Source: Knoxdaviesia capensis (lineage: Eukaryota; Ascomycota; Sordariomycetes; Microascales; Gondwanamycetaceae). From it: a DNA stretch of 64,000 nt. A program made the position numbers and the translations under genes. This document shows positions 1 through 12,111 of the stretch, in pieces; positions within the stretch are counted from its first letter, which is position 1, and each line of letters opens with the position of its first letter. The stretch is taken from positions 2,387,593 to 2,451,592 of the forward strand of contig LNGK01000007.1 in NCBI GenBank assembly GCA_001510575.1. Reading direction: 5' to 3'. Under the pieces are notes generated by a model. The model saw nothing but the letters and a program-made list of their open reading frames with translations. It was not told the origin of the DNA and searched no databases.

Positions 1-1340
1 GGGTGGCTTCACTTGGTACGTAAGACACTGCCATTTCTAAGATTTCATCATCGATATACACACGTGCGATGCGACTTGGAGATCCGGCTCAGCAAGCGGC
101 CAGAGAGAACTTCTCTGGTCGCCACCTCCCGGGTCATCTTCTAGGGCGGTAGATAACAAGTAAACAGCAGCTAATGATAAGTGGAATCTGTCATAATGGG
201 ATCCAAACAACTAATAGCCCCATGATCACTAACTGAAAGGGACAGGGGGGGCCTTGGGTGGGGGGGACACGGGGGGTTTTCGAGTTCACCGCCCAATCGG
301 CCTGCAGTGTAAGATAACAAAAGCTGTTCTCTGGTACCGAGTCTTCCCCCTCCCGTATCTGCTGGCCGAGTCTCGCCGTTGTGCCATTTACGGAAGGTTT
401 CTCGAGGCTCCCTCCTGGAATTCTTTGCATTCTCCGACCCGCGGGTGCTGAAGGTTCTGATGGGGAGGGGACACAGTCAGAGTGCTGGCTTGTAGGTGGG
501 AATTGCTGAATGGTGTGGTGGGCGGAGAAGAAAGAAAAGAGACGAGAGCAGACTGACTACTGTACAGTATTCTGCTGATCCTCCGCGTTCGGAGCCCGCC
601 AGTGACGAGGAGAGTCTGTGGGGCAATATAACGGAAAAGCAGGGACTAGACGGTAGAAATTGAGGGGAGGAGCACTTAATCAAACAGGCAACCTAACTGG
701 AAGTAGCGAAGATTGGCGAAGCCCCAGAGAAGGGTGGTAGAAGAACGGAGAAGATCACCAGGAGAAGAGGGGGGTAACAGAAGAATTGGAGACGCATGCA
801 CCAGGGTTTGGGCTGTTATCATTCACGGTGATGGAGCTTGGAAAGGTGACACCTGTGTGCAAAAGCGGAAGCTGGAAAAGAGTTTGAACCATAGCTCCTC
901 ATCCGTGGATCCACCGACCAGACTGAATTGTGATCAAGCTTGACGGACTGGATACAGGTGCCCTGGCTAATCGTTAGCTTCCCACACCCTAAGGCCGGTA
1001 GATTATTAGTTTTTAAGCTCACACACATGCTTGCCGTAAAACTCACGTTCTTTAACTTCCGGCAGAGGAGAATTATTAGAAGTCGGCATCCGGGGGTAAA
1101 CCGGGGCGCGGCCGGCCATCCGGAAGATGCCCCTCAGGCTCGCCGGCATCAATGAGCTTAAACCCGCGGATAGTGACGGGGAGGCAGCCTCAACATGCAT
1201 CATGGGTGAATGTGCCTCAGTGTGCAGTTGCTCTCGGACCTACTTCCGTCCGTGGTTTCGCGCTCCGGGTCATATCCGCGAGGAGCCCGAACTCGCGGTA
1301 TTACTGATGTACCAGCGCGCCGCTAGTGACGACATATCAA

Positions 1341-1369
1341 CCCCCCCNCCCCCCCCCCCCCCCCCCCCC
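1341..1369. repeat. poly-C homopolymer with an ambiguous base
   Basis: About 29 consecutive C residues with one N at 1348. The true length is probably unresolved by the sequencing. Confidence 0.95.
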
Positions 1370-4300
1370 TACTCACCGGAAAAAACCACATGGCTGGATA
1401 AACTCGGCCACTGCTGTTTCTCTGGCTGTGCAGATGCTTTGCTTTTTCGCTACTGGTCTCAAGAAGATAACGGGAAAGCTGGTTTGGTGTCAATCATCGG
1501 GGTCTAGTGTGCCGGTAGCGATACGACGCATCAACTGGATGGAACAACAGACAGGCCACCAGTTAGAGAACCGCCTCGCCAGTGACTGGGTGGGTGGCTA
1601 TCAAGTCGGTGGGTAACATGGGGCACAAGAGCTCGTTCGTATTGCAGAAATTAACGGTCCTGCATGGCATGCAGTCATGTTCGAGGTGGCAGCGGACCTA
1701 TCGGGGTATCGGAAATGCAAGATGACAAGCCAACAAAGGCCAATGACTCTGGATGCGTTCACAGGTTGAATCAATCCTTAGAGGCTAGGTGACTGATGAG
1801 GCAGAAATTTGAGGGCATATGGGAGATGGTAGACAGCGAGTTAGGTACTAAGACCCCTAACGCACACACTTACCCAGGCCTCACCTGTGTTCTGCGATAA
1901 CGCAAGATGTGTTCCTGACACGTTTTGTTTTCGTAGAAGCCTCGAGCAGTCTAGCCCGGATTCCAGGATCAGGAAAGCCAAGTTTACTGTTGATTTCGGT
2001 CCGTTCCAAGACAGAGACAAGTCGTATAGCACTGGGAGACGAAGATAACTGAAGGATGGGTGGGCTATGCGACCTAAGGAGTAGACGTTAGCCAAGCCTA
2101 AAACCGGTCAAGCGAGATGCGAAAATGGCCTGTCATGCTGTCACTGTGTTCTCCAAAGGATTGGACGAGAAGGGAATGTCGTAGTTGGCCAGACGGGTTA
2201 TTCCTGCATGGTCCACCATGAACCACGCTGTGGCGGGAAGCAAGTGCGGGAGGCTAACTTGGCTTTGTAGATTGTGTGCAAGTGTTCCATTCTCAGCTGT
2301 GGAAAGATACATGTGAGTTTTGCTGGGTCTGGCTGATCCAAAGGGCTCCCAATCTGTCTTGTCTGGTTGACTTTGAAATTTTGCGGGTTTCTAGCGGGAT
2401 GTCGGCCCGTGGCTGCCTATAGACTGGTATAGTAGCATCGAGACCCTGTTCGAAGACTTTGTTGTTGTGACACGTACTATATCGTGGTATAGGCCCGGTT
2501 TGCAGGGTCACAACGAAAGTCGCTGACGATTCTGCCAGGGGAAACAGCGGTGTTCATGGGAAGTTCCGTGCACATCCAGAAGGGGAAAGCCTAGTGAGAT
2601 TGCCAGACTCCACGGTTCGCAGTTCAAAGTTCATACGACATAGCATGGAAGGAATGGGAAAAGTTATTTTATACTTATAGAGAGGAGGAGATGTGTGGTC
2701 CGCTGCTATGAGCGGGCGTTTTCGAGGCGGCCTCTACCGGCCCTGGGAGTTCCAGTGTTGTGAGACAGGCAGGGCTCAAGACCACGTTCACACTAGGAGT
2801 TGGGAAGCTTAGGGGAAACAGGAACCGCAATCGATAATATACCGAAGTACTCAGATTCGCTTTAGCTTTCAGGCTCCGTAAATTAAACATTCCTGGGCGA
2901 CTTTAGCGTTGTCATAGGGTGGATCCATAACGAGAAGCCAATAAGCGGTGTTTGAGTGGCAAAAGCGACGATATTTGACTTGCTGAGGAAGAGGCTCTTT
3001 CATGACGCCTCCACGGAGGTTCCCAAGTGGCGTTAAACCGGGGCTGTGGATGTCCTACCCATCCAGGAAGAAGAGCCGGAACATACCCCCAAATCCAGAC
3101 AGATACAGGCGTGGTCAAGACAACGATGTGACCGGAAATCATTCTGATCCAGGCCGACCCAGCCACTCAAAGCGACATGCGGGTGTCGTTCTCCTGATAA
3201 GCGCCTAGGAACATTTCTGGAAGACCTGCTTGCCCAGGCTCCGGGGGAGGATTCCGTACACATGCTTGCTGACCGGTGAAAGGGAAATGAGCTAAGCGAC
3301 AGTTGCGAGCGGGCTGAAAGCGAGCGCTATTCCCGCGAAGAGCGAGGGAAGAAGCAGCAGCCAGCCAGTGCAGGAGTCGGCTAGAGAAGCCCGTGTGTGC
3401 TGCGGGCATGCTCTCTGTGTGGCCGGTACGGATAGGCCCGATCACCATGCGGACGCTAGGTGGAGCATGGACGAATACGATGTTGGGTGGGAAATGCTGA
3501 ACGAGGAAACTGTAAAAAGAAAGACGAGTGGCGAAGAGCAGGAAACACGCGAAAGACGTTAAAAAAAGGAGGAAGTGCTGCCAGGGCTAGCCGAGATTGG
3601 GAAGATGCACGGCGTGTGGACCATGGATTTCCGGAACACTTGCATACCGTTGAAAAAGCGCCCCCAACACCGGCCGGTTGAGATCACTCGTATATGTTGG
3701 ATTTCCAAAACGCTCTGGGAGAAATCTCAAGAGGGTCCTTGCTGACGTATCTGGTAGGATAGAACTCGGTGCTTGTAAACTGCGTTTTCAGGCGACTGGA
3801 AGTTCTCACGATGTGCGGATGGAAAGGTTTTTAGGAGAACTTTGTCTCTCTTAAGCAGGCCAGGGGGAATTAAGCATGTTGCTGAGTGTGCGTTCAGCCA
3901 GCCCTAATAGAAATCGGAGCTGAACCGGTGTGTGTGCCCTAACCCTGAGATGGAGAAGGAAGGAGCGGACTCGGGACAAGTGGCTTTTGTGTGTCCTTTT
4001 GCTTATATGACCGGTCTGGGTAGTTGCTGAGGAAGGTCCATGTCCGTTGGTCGTTCCTTCTTGTCGACCGACTCCGGCTGTCGAAGGGGTGGCTGAGAGA
4101 GTCGGCGTCTCTCGCTACAACATTGAATATACACCGACGATGCACTGGGCCAGAGTGAGGGAGAGGAATCGATGGCCGGAAGTACATGCACATGTATCCT
4201 GCTCAACCGTTCCGTTGTTGTCGATACACGCACACATATCTGTGCGGGAAATACGTCTCGCGATAGTACTCTCGGCTTCCTCATGTAACGTCGTGGGCTG

Positions 4301-7300
4301 GGTGTTTCGTTATGGGAGTTTCGTTGGAGGAGCCAACAGCATCTGCATCCTTGCCCTACTGACATGAAATGATCCTCAGCCAAGAGACATAGAGCCTAAC
4401 CAAGCAGAAGAAGACAGCGACCAACAGAGAGACATATTGGACGAATACGGGTAGATCAGATCTTGAAGGGTCATGGCCGGAGTGGGGTGGCAGGCATTTT
4501 CAGGGACTATTAAGTGCACATCGCTGATGATATACGATGGACGATTGTGGATGAAGGGTATCGGCGCTGGCTACTATTTTCTCATGCAATCGTCCGGCTT
4601 CGCCCATCCCAGCACCACGGTGATCGCTGGATGTCCAAGTCAGAGGACAGGACCTGAAAAGATCGAAAGATAAGTAAATCACCGTGGATTTCAATCTCCG
4701 AGCATGCCCCAAAGCAGAAATGCAGCCAATCGGATAGCAGTCTGCCGGCAGTCGGGTGGTAGAAAACGGAGGGGTCACAATGCAGGTAGCAAGAACGCCA
4801 AAACCCTTAGACCGAACCGCGCTGTTGCGCGTGGCCCTACGGAGCCATACAGGCGGAACTCACGCAACCTGCCTGCCTGCATGAAGTTTGAGTCAGAGAC
4901 CGTCGGAGAGCCAAGAAATAACGGGGACATGGATGGATGCACTTGACAGACTGCCACTCCGACTGAGCGTCTGCTGCTGCTTCTCTGGACCACTACCGGA
5001 AGGATATTGTCATCATCCGGCAGCGAGTCAGCCAGGGATTGGGGGCCTAAAAATGGGGCGGTGATGTGATGGAGCAGGTGAGAAACGAGAGAGAGAGAAG
5101 ATGGAATAGATACCGCTTTTGGCTGGTGATTACAGGATCTGTATGCACTTAAGAGGGATCTTACACAAATTCATCTACCGTTACTTCTTGCACCGTCCCG
5201 GTAATCCTATCATAGCAGATGCAAATATCAGGTATGGCGATGATTGCGAGGTCGATGCTTCACGTTACATCTTCGAGCGACTTCGATTTATTCCATGCCG
5301 CTGCTAACTGAACACCTTCTGTCTTTTCAGTAGGCACGTGTTTTGCTGGTCGCTCTCTCGTCCTAGAGGCTTGGTCGTGTCGCCTAAATAAAGTTTAGCG
5401 CCCGCGAACAAAACCCACAAGGCGCAATTGCATGTTTCCAATTTTTAGCGGCCGCCGATCCAGCTATCGCTCGGGTCTGTGGCTATCCGGGATAGTTTCT
5501 GACGGAGAATCCAACTCTCTGCGGGGCTTACGGCATCATGCACAGAACCATCCGATGTTGATGAGTAGTTTTCTGTCTCTTCGTTGTGCATTCTTAGAAA
5601 TCGTGTGGGATCGGCGGGCCTGGATATTGTGGCGCTTGCTTTGTTGTCTTAGAGTAGCAACGCTGGCTGCTCGTAACGTTAACGGCCGCCTCGTACTATG
5701 CCTCTCGTGACTGGATTGACGTTCGGAGCGGAGCACAATCCTTCTAAGCCTAGTGTCCGGTGCCCACTACCATAGACAAAGGCATCCCAGCATAGGGCGT
5801 GGATTGACATATACGCTTGTGCTGCTGCGGCTATTATCCATCTGGCACGGGTGCTCTCCGGGGCCTTGGTACTTGTGATCATTTCCTTTCCTTGGGTTCG
5901 TGGTGAATACGCCGGCCTTAAGGGTAGCGGGGAGGGGGTGGAGTATGTGGTGGTAGATGCTGCTGTGTTGAATGGGTAAGTGAGCCGACGCCTCTACTCG
6001 CAGCCGGAGAACAAGGCGACGCGATACGGGATGACCCCATCGCTTAAGGCTCTGGGAACGCAGGTCCGGACTGGAAAAAAACGAAGTGGTGATGTGCCAG
6101 GGCCTAGACCCCCCCAATGGTAGGGGCACTGACCTGACGCTTGGAGGGGGCCACCCAGAATAGCGTGGCAACACCAGCCACGACGGAATGAAAGGAGCTG
6201 AGTCCCTCAAGTCCTGCTCCACACATAGACATCCAGGCGCGGAAATGTCCGCTCAGGATCGTGTGTACCACTCGTGTGCACCCAAACGGGAGGGGCGGCT
6301 GTTTTCTCTTCCGTTCTTTTTGCTCCTTCAATGCCGTGAGCCTTGGATGTTTGTGTTTGTTTGACTTGCGTATATCGTCGCGCGTTTCTATGCATGTGTC
6401 TTGTATCTGCCGCCGGTGGGCTGCTAGGCATGCAGTCTCCAACTGGTGTATGGTCAAGTGAGCATTTCCAGATGGTGTGGTTACGTATCAATAGAGCATC
6501 CTGGCCGATTTGGGGTTTTTTCTTTCTTTTTTGTTCACCCTTCACTTAGAATCTCCCCCATTTCCAATGGCCTGATTTCCATCCAGTCGGGAAGTGTCGC
6601 CACCAAGAACCAACACGATCCGCTACGATTAGACCTGTGGTTCCAGGCGGGGTCTGATCATGCTTTGGTTCCAATTGCTGTCAAGTCTTGTCGATAGGGT
6701 TCACACAGCCTTAGACTAAGGGGATACGCGAAACCCGGGATACGTAGCGTGATTTCCGTAGCGTGGGCCTCTAGGGCTGTGGTTGGCAACTCAGCTTGAT
6801 GCTCGAGCGTGCTGCCCTACGGGGCTTGTCAAAGGCCTGACGAAGCGTGGTGTTAAAGGCTCAGTTCCCTCTCCTGTCACCCTACAGTGGACCCTCCCAT
6901 TCAGCCTAAGGTGTGAAGTTGTGTGGTTGTGCTACATGGAAGGCCAAATTGTGCATGAAACAGGTAGGCAGGACCTCGATTCTAGCGGACAGGATACTGT
7001 GGATGTGTGTACCTGGAATGCTGGACCCCCGTGTAAGTGGCTCATTATTAGAGTTTAGCGGAACACGAGTCCAAGCTGGGGCGGCGTTTGTAGTCGCCGC
7101 CGGAAAGCTTCATTTTCAGCGGTTGCTGGTAGTGTGCGACAGATGGGGCCAGAAGCAGCAAAGGACGGGAGAAAAAAGGAAAAAAAAAAAAAAAGAAAGG
7201 AAATTCCCCGGCTCTCATTTTCAATTGAGCTATAGACACATGCACACGCAATTCCTACTAGGTTAGCAGGCTTGGGCAGGCTAGAGCTCAAGCGAACTGG

Positions 7301-8523
7301 AAATTGAGCGTGATCCTATCTCGGCTAGTAGAGTTCAACGTGGTAACCGAGCATTGCTGCTAGGACTTTTTGCAGACAGCCATGGCCGCAGCACACCCGC
7401 CAGCAAAAGCTGCGCAACGGAATCAGCAAATTTCAGGTGGTCGTGATGGGCGGGTTGGACGCCACACTTCTTTGCGTTGCTTTTGCTCGAGGGGGGGAAC
7501 TCTTCCGTTTTGACGTCTCGAAGGTGTCCTTGGGGGAGCTTATCTGGATCGTCGGTCGTGGGTGTCTGTGTCTCTCTCCGTGGTGCCACATCTTGCACGA
7601 TTTTGTCTGAGTTTGGCTGTGAGTCGGTGGGAGGAACATACATACTTGCTCGTCCAGGGCAGGCAGAGACATACGAAGGAAGCTTCGCGTCGATTTCCCG
7701 GGTCTCCCGTGCTGCGCCCGCCCTCACAGCTCCGGAGTCGAACAGGGACACAACACAGGTTGCACTTACTTACGCTGTGATATCGGCGTCTAGATTAATC
7801 ACCCTCCATGTATTCGTTTCCCTCCGGTCCATCTTCTTCGTGGTATGAAGCGCGGTGAAGCACTCCCAGTTGAATGCGTACGCATATATCAGTCCTGATA
7901 TACTGGGATTTTAGGTTTATCTGTCTGCCTTGACCTGAACTCGTGTCCCGGGCCTGGAAAACGTGGGCTCCTTTAATGTCTGTGAGCCTATATGGGCATC
8001 TCAGAACGTGACTTGTTTATCACTCCGTCGCCCGCCCCCCGGGCATGAACGTGGACTTGCATCGAGGTGCCCGCAACTGGCTCCTCCCATCGCCGATACC
8101 TGGGTCTACGCCGGGTAGTTATTTTCTGCCTCGCCGACCACTGGTTGTGTGTCTCTTGCTTCCCATCGCCTGGATCCCTCCCGTGTCTTTTTGGCTCGTT
8201 TCGTGGTGATAATCTTTTCGTACCCACACACACTATCTATCAGGAGCTAAATCCCCTAAGTACCTGCATCTGGCTTCTTCTGTACACCCCAAGTCCGTAC
8301 ACCGCAGACTATATCACACGCCTATTTCACAGCCCAGAGGTAGTGGTACTGTACAGACTGGTGCAGTATGTGCACCCTCTAGTCGGCGACCCCTATTTGT
8401 GAAGCAGACGCAGGTGCAGGCGCAAAATACACACCCCCGTCTCCCGCTGTCTGCCTGAACGAAACAGCGCTGGAGTTCCCTGCATGTTCTCCTCCTTCCG
8501 AAGAAGAAATCCTTCATAGGAAC

Positions 8524-8549
8524 AGAGAGAGAGAGAGAGAGAGAGAGAC
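8524..8549. repeat. (GA)n microsatellite
   Basis: About 13 GA units in tandem, at the left edge of the pyrimidine-rich leader of the bZIP gene. Confidence 0.95.
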
Positions 8550-8639
8550 GAAGTTGTCTTTCGTGCTGCTCGCTGTGTTAGTGCGTGGCATCCAGTTAAG
8601 AAAACCTGCTGGTCCTGACATATCTCCAATCTACCACAT

Positions 8640-9521
8640 CCACTCACTGACGGGATGTCTGTATATATCTCGTGGGAAATCCTTCCTTCTCTTGTTCTCT
8701 GACATCCTTCTTAGACCTTTTCTTCCGTGGTCCTTCTTCTCCTACACTAGATCCCATCTACAAGTCCCCAAGGGCCGCCGTTCTCATCCGATCGATCGGC
8801 TTCATATAAAGTCTCCTCACTATCCCTCTCCGTGCTCCCCAGTTCTCACACCCTTGGCCGTTCCCACGCCTAACTTCTTTTCCACCAAACTACTCTACAT
8901 ACACTTCTACCAGTGCAGCCCAAAAAGAGTCCACTTCCCTACATCGATCACCACCGGTCTTTGATTGTCCCGACTGTCCCCTCTCTGCATCAACCTGCTC
9001 CTTCCTGCATTTAACTACCCCCTCTTGCCCGCTGTTTCCTTCTTTCAACCTCACCATCGCTCCTTCCTGCTCTCGACCTGTTTACATATTCGACCTCCCA
9101 CTCATTCTATCTTCGTCATCCATCTTCTTATATCTCTCTCCATTTCCTTCATTCACTCTTCCATCCTCCACTATCTTCATCTCCACACATACATGTATCC
9201 CGCTCTCCTCTCATTACACCACTTCTTCTCCTCTCTCGGCGCTCACTTGACTCAACAAAAGACGACTCCCGTTTTTAGACACACCACTTGAATACATATC
9301 AACTCTGATCTACTACCTGTCACATGGGCGGATAGCCTCAACTCATCCATCTGAGACAGTCGGCATCCACTCGTTTAAGCCAATTCCGCTGCTCCATTCA
9401 CTCCATCTACAGCCTCCCGGAGTTGATTCTCATCACCTCACCCTCGACTCTTTTAGCACGTTCGACAGATACATCCTGCGAACGGCCCCGACTCCAAACC
9501 CTTACATCGTCATCCCTAACC
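8640..9521 (+). promoter_or_regulatory. pyrimidine-rich leader/promoter of the bZIP gene
   Basis: A strongly C/T-biased plus strand of nearly 900 bases ends at the first ATG of the bZIP gene. Such tracts are common around transcription starts of filamentous-fungal genes. Open frames here are rich in Leu, Ser, Phe and Pro, as expected from CT-rich DNA, and are not believable proteins. Transcription start and any leader intron cannot be placed. Confidence 0.6.
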
Positions 9522-10521
9522 ATGACAGAGCTCACCATCGACTTAGACGCGATAAACTCGCTGCTGGAAATGGAGAGCGCCTACTCGTACCCGCCCACCT
9601 CAAATCCGTACCTCGACCTGTCACCCGTATCCGATGACTCAAATCAGTCGTTGATCGCAGACGTAAGTCCCCGGTGGTTGATACACCGAAGACCGGCCCG
9701 AAGTTTGCCCCGGTCTGCTAACTCACGGCACATCCTCTCGCAGTTCGGCATCGCTATGATCGACAACGTGCCTCGCATGACCGCGTCGTCCAGTATATAC
9801 GCCAGCCCGTCCGAGTCGAGCTCGGAGACCGCATCACCAACCCCCGGCGCCAAGGACGAGGACTTGACCGCCGACGGCATGTCTGCTGAGCCCGCCGCGC
9901 CACAGAAGCCGAAGCGCAAGCGGGAAAACCGGTACAAAAACGCGCCGCCCTCGGTGCTCTCTGTAAGTCTCACCTGCCTCTCTCACCAAACCTAAGAGTT
10001 GCCCACGCGTCCCTCCCCAAAGCCCAGGCTTGGAAACCATAGAGGCTAACATGGAAATCAACCACCAGCGTCGCCGAGCCCAAAACCGCGCCTCGCAACG
10101 CGCCTACCGTGAGCGCAAAGACCAGCGCATCCGCGACCTGGAAGTGCTCCTCGAAGAGCAGAAGCAGCGCAACTACGAGCTGAACCGCGCGTACGTGTCT
10201 CTGCAGCACGAGTTCATCACCTTTCGCAACACTACCCCGTATAAGCCGTCCGGCCCGAGCCGCTCGGCCTCTGTGTCCTCGGTGCCGCAACAACACCCCC
10301 AGCAACCCGGCCCGCGGCGACCGTCGGCATCACACATGCACCACGGCCACGCACTGTCGCATCCGCACCCGCACACCCACCATTCCGCGCACGCACTCGG
10401 GCTGGGGCCGACGTCGTACCCTGTTGATCGGAGTGCGATGCAGGCCCAGGCGTCACAGGTGCACCAGGCGCACTCGTGGCGGGTGTATCACCCCCAAGAC
10501 GTGCCGCATTTCACGCTGTGA
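9522..10521 (+). CDS. bZIP transcription factor, fungal Yap/AP-1-like
   Basis: Sequence-specific DNA-binding regulator acting in the nucleus as a dimer. Exons 9522-9662, 9744-9962 and 10069-10521 give 270 residues; both introns begin GTAAGT, end CAG and fall between codons. The basic region follows the second junction and contains QNRASQRAYRERK, the Yap/Pap1-type signature (Q-N-R-x-[AS]-Q-R-x-[FY]-R), preceded by a Lys/Arg-rich stretch. A leucine zipper follows (RDLEVLL, YELNRAY). The tail is Ser/Pro-rich and then His-rich (HPHPHTHHS). No cysteine-rich clusters are present, so it is not a redox sensor of the Yap1/NapA kind; RsmA/ZipA-type regulators are closer by architecture, which is inference. 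The start is the first ATG after the CT-rich leader. Its intergenic regions are very long (about 9 kb upstream, 7 kb downstream). Confidence 0.92.
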
Positions 10522-11800
10522 GAGACGACCGGCGACGTCGAGTGGCTTCGCTCACTGCTTGATGCTTGTGAGCGAGGAAATTAGCTGCACCGGCGGATCA
10601 TCTACTCAAGTACAGCTGCGTATCGGGATGGTCTCGAGCTGATGTGTTTAATGAGAGATGTCCTTGCCCTTGTTCAGTGCGCCGTCTAACAGTGTCTAAA
10701 ACGGGACACCACTCTCCACCGTATGGTGAGTGGTGAGTCTGGATGCACGCTCACATGCAAAATAAGATATTACGGATCTTTTCCCGCATTTGTTTCCTAT
10801 TTTTCTTGGTAGCGGTGTTTCTTGTCGCTCTGATTTTCCAGAATCTGTCAGACTGGGTGTCGGGGGCTTTTCAAAAGTGAACAGGGCGGTCCTCCCACTT
10901 CACTCGACGCGGGAAAGATCGGAGTTTCTGGTCCTTCTGGCGGCGGACATTTCTGGTTGTTTTTGCTTGTTACCTGTGCAAATATCATGAGCCTGTGGCT
11001 GTTTTTATGGGAGAGGATGTGGTGGTGGTGGTGCTAGAGTGAGAGTGTGTGGCTATATAATTGCGCTTTCTGTCGTTGGACTTTCGGTTTCATCGGTGTT
11101 CTGATGCGGCATTTGGCTTTGCTTCTGTTTTGATGGCTGTTCTTGTGGTTTTTGGATACAAGCTTCGTTTTGGTTTTTGTGACTTTGGCGTGGGAGCTGT
11201 TGGATTCACATGTGAGTACGAACTTCTCATTTTGTCTGCAGGGTGTCGTCGGCTCTTCTTTCGTGTAACGATGGTAAGTTGGATGTCCAGGAGGTTGTGT
11301 TTTGTCTGTAATAGTTAATAGAGCCACGCTGGCCTCTTCGGGGCCGAAGGGTTTCCCGGGAGGCGGGACTTTTGCTGCCTGCACGCCGGTCAGGGTCATG
11401 TCACGATCAAAGCTGCGTTATGGAAGCAATCTACGCGGCTTGGAGTCATGTCGAGAAGTTTCTACTAGATGCTGTGCTGTCTTAGACTAACGAACTAGAG
11501 ACGATAGTGCATGCCCTCTCACGGTTCGCGTGTTGTTCCGTACCCCTCAGCCCCCAGGAGCTGAAGTAGACCCTGGCATTAGCAGGGGGAGGGTGGTGCG
11601 CCGCGCATGTGGGGCCGTGTGTCTCCGGGCGTAGAAGGCTCTGGAATCTGGGCGGTGTTGGGGGTGTAAGGCAGCATAGCGACGAGCCCACCAAAATACA
11701 ACACGTATTGGTGATTACGACTACCCGGCTTGGGGTGAACATGCTTTTGTCTTTGCTGCTGCCCTGACCGACGTGGCTTTTTGTTAGTGCTTCTGCATCA

Positions 11801-11821
11801 TTAGGGTTGTACGTTAGGGTT
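11801..11821 (+). promoter_or_regulatory. paired telobox-like motifs
   Basis: Two copies of TTAGGGTT (11801-11808 and 11814-11821) lie 13 bases apart. The motif matches the fungal telomere repeat and the binding site of Myb-type telobox proteins (Tbf1/TRF-like). No gene lies immediately downstream and function is not shown. Confidence 0.4.
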
Positions 11822-11964
11822 ACGACATGTAGATTTCACTTCATTTGTGCTCAGAGAACACGCACACGGTTGGGGAGTGAACGGCTTGAAAAAGCAACCC
11901 GGAAAAGGCAGTTTAGGATAAGGGCAACGCCGAAGAAGAAGAAAAAAAAAAAAAAAAAAAAGGC

Positions 11965-12111
11965 NNNNNNNNNNNNNNNNNNNNNNNNNNNNNNNNNNNN
12001 NNNNNNNNNNNNNNNNNNNNNNNNNNNNNNNNNNNNNNNNNNNNNNNNNNNNNNNNNNNNNNNNNNNNNNNNNNNNNNNNNNNNNNNNNNNNNNNNNNNN
12101 NNNNNNNNNNN
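11965..12111. other. assembly gap (147 N)
   Basis: A run of N flanked by an A homopolymer on the left (about 20 A from 11942) and a G homopolymer on the right (from 12112). The gap probably reflects low-complexity sequence that could not be assembled. Confidence 0.99.

Larger units (their letters stand above)
1..8600. other. gene-free stretch
   Basis: I see no convincing gene on either strand. Open frames are short, overlap on both strands, lack recognisable domains and cannot be joined by good splice signals. Base composition is ordinary rather than AT-rich, so it does not look like heavily mutated repeat DNA. It holds a long C homopolymer containing one N (1341-1369), a 14-base A tract near 7180-7194 and a GA microsatellite near the right end. 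It may be distal regulatory DNA for the downstream bZIP gene or non-coding transcription units, but the sequence does not show which. Confidence 0.6.

Noticed and set aside
8554..9291. Ser/Leu/Phe/Pro-rich frames in the CT-rich tract, and similar ones at 17080-17747, 24449-26159 and 54672-55073
   Set aside because: Products of pyrimidine-rich leaders, not proteins.
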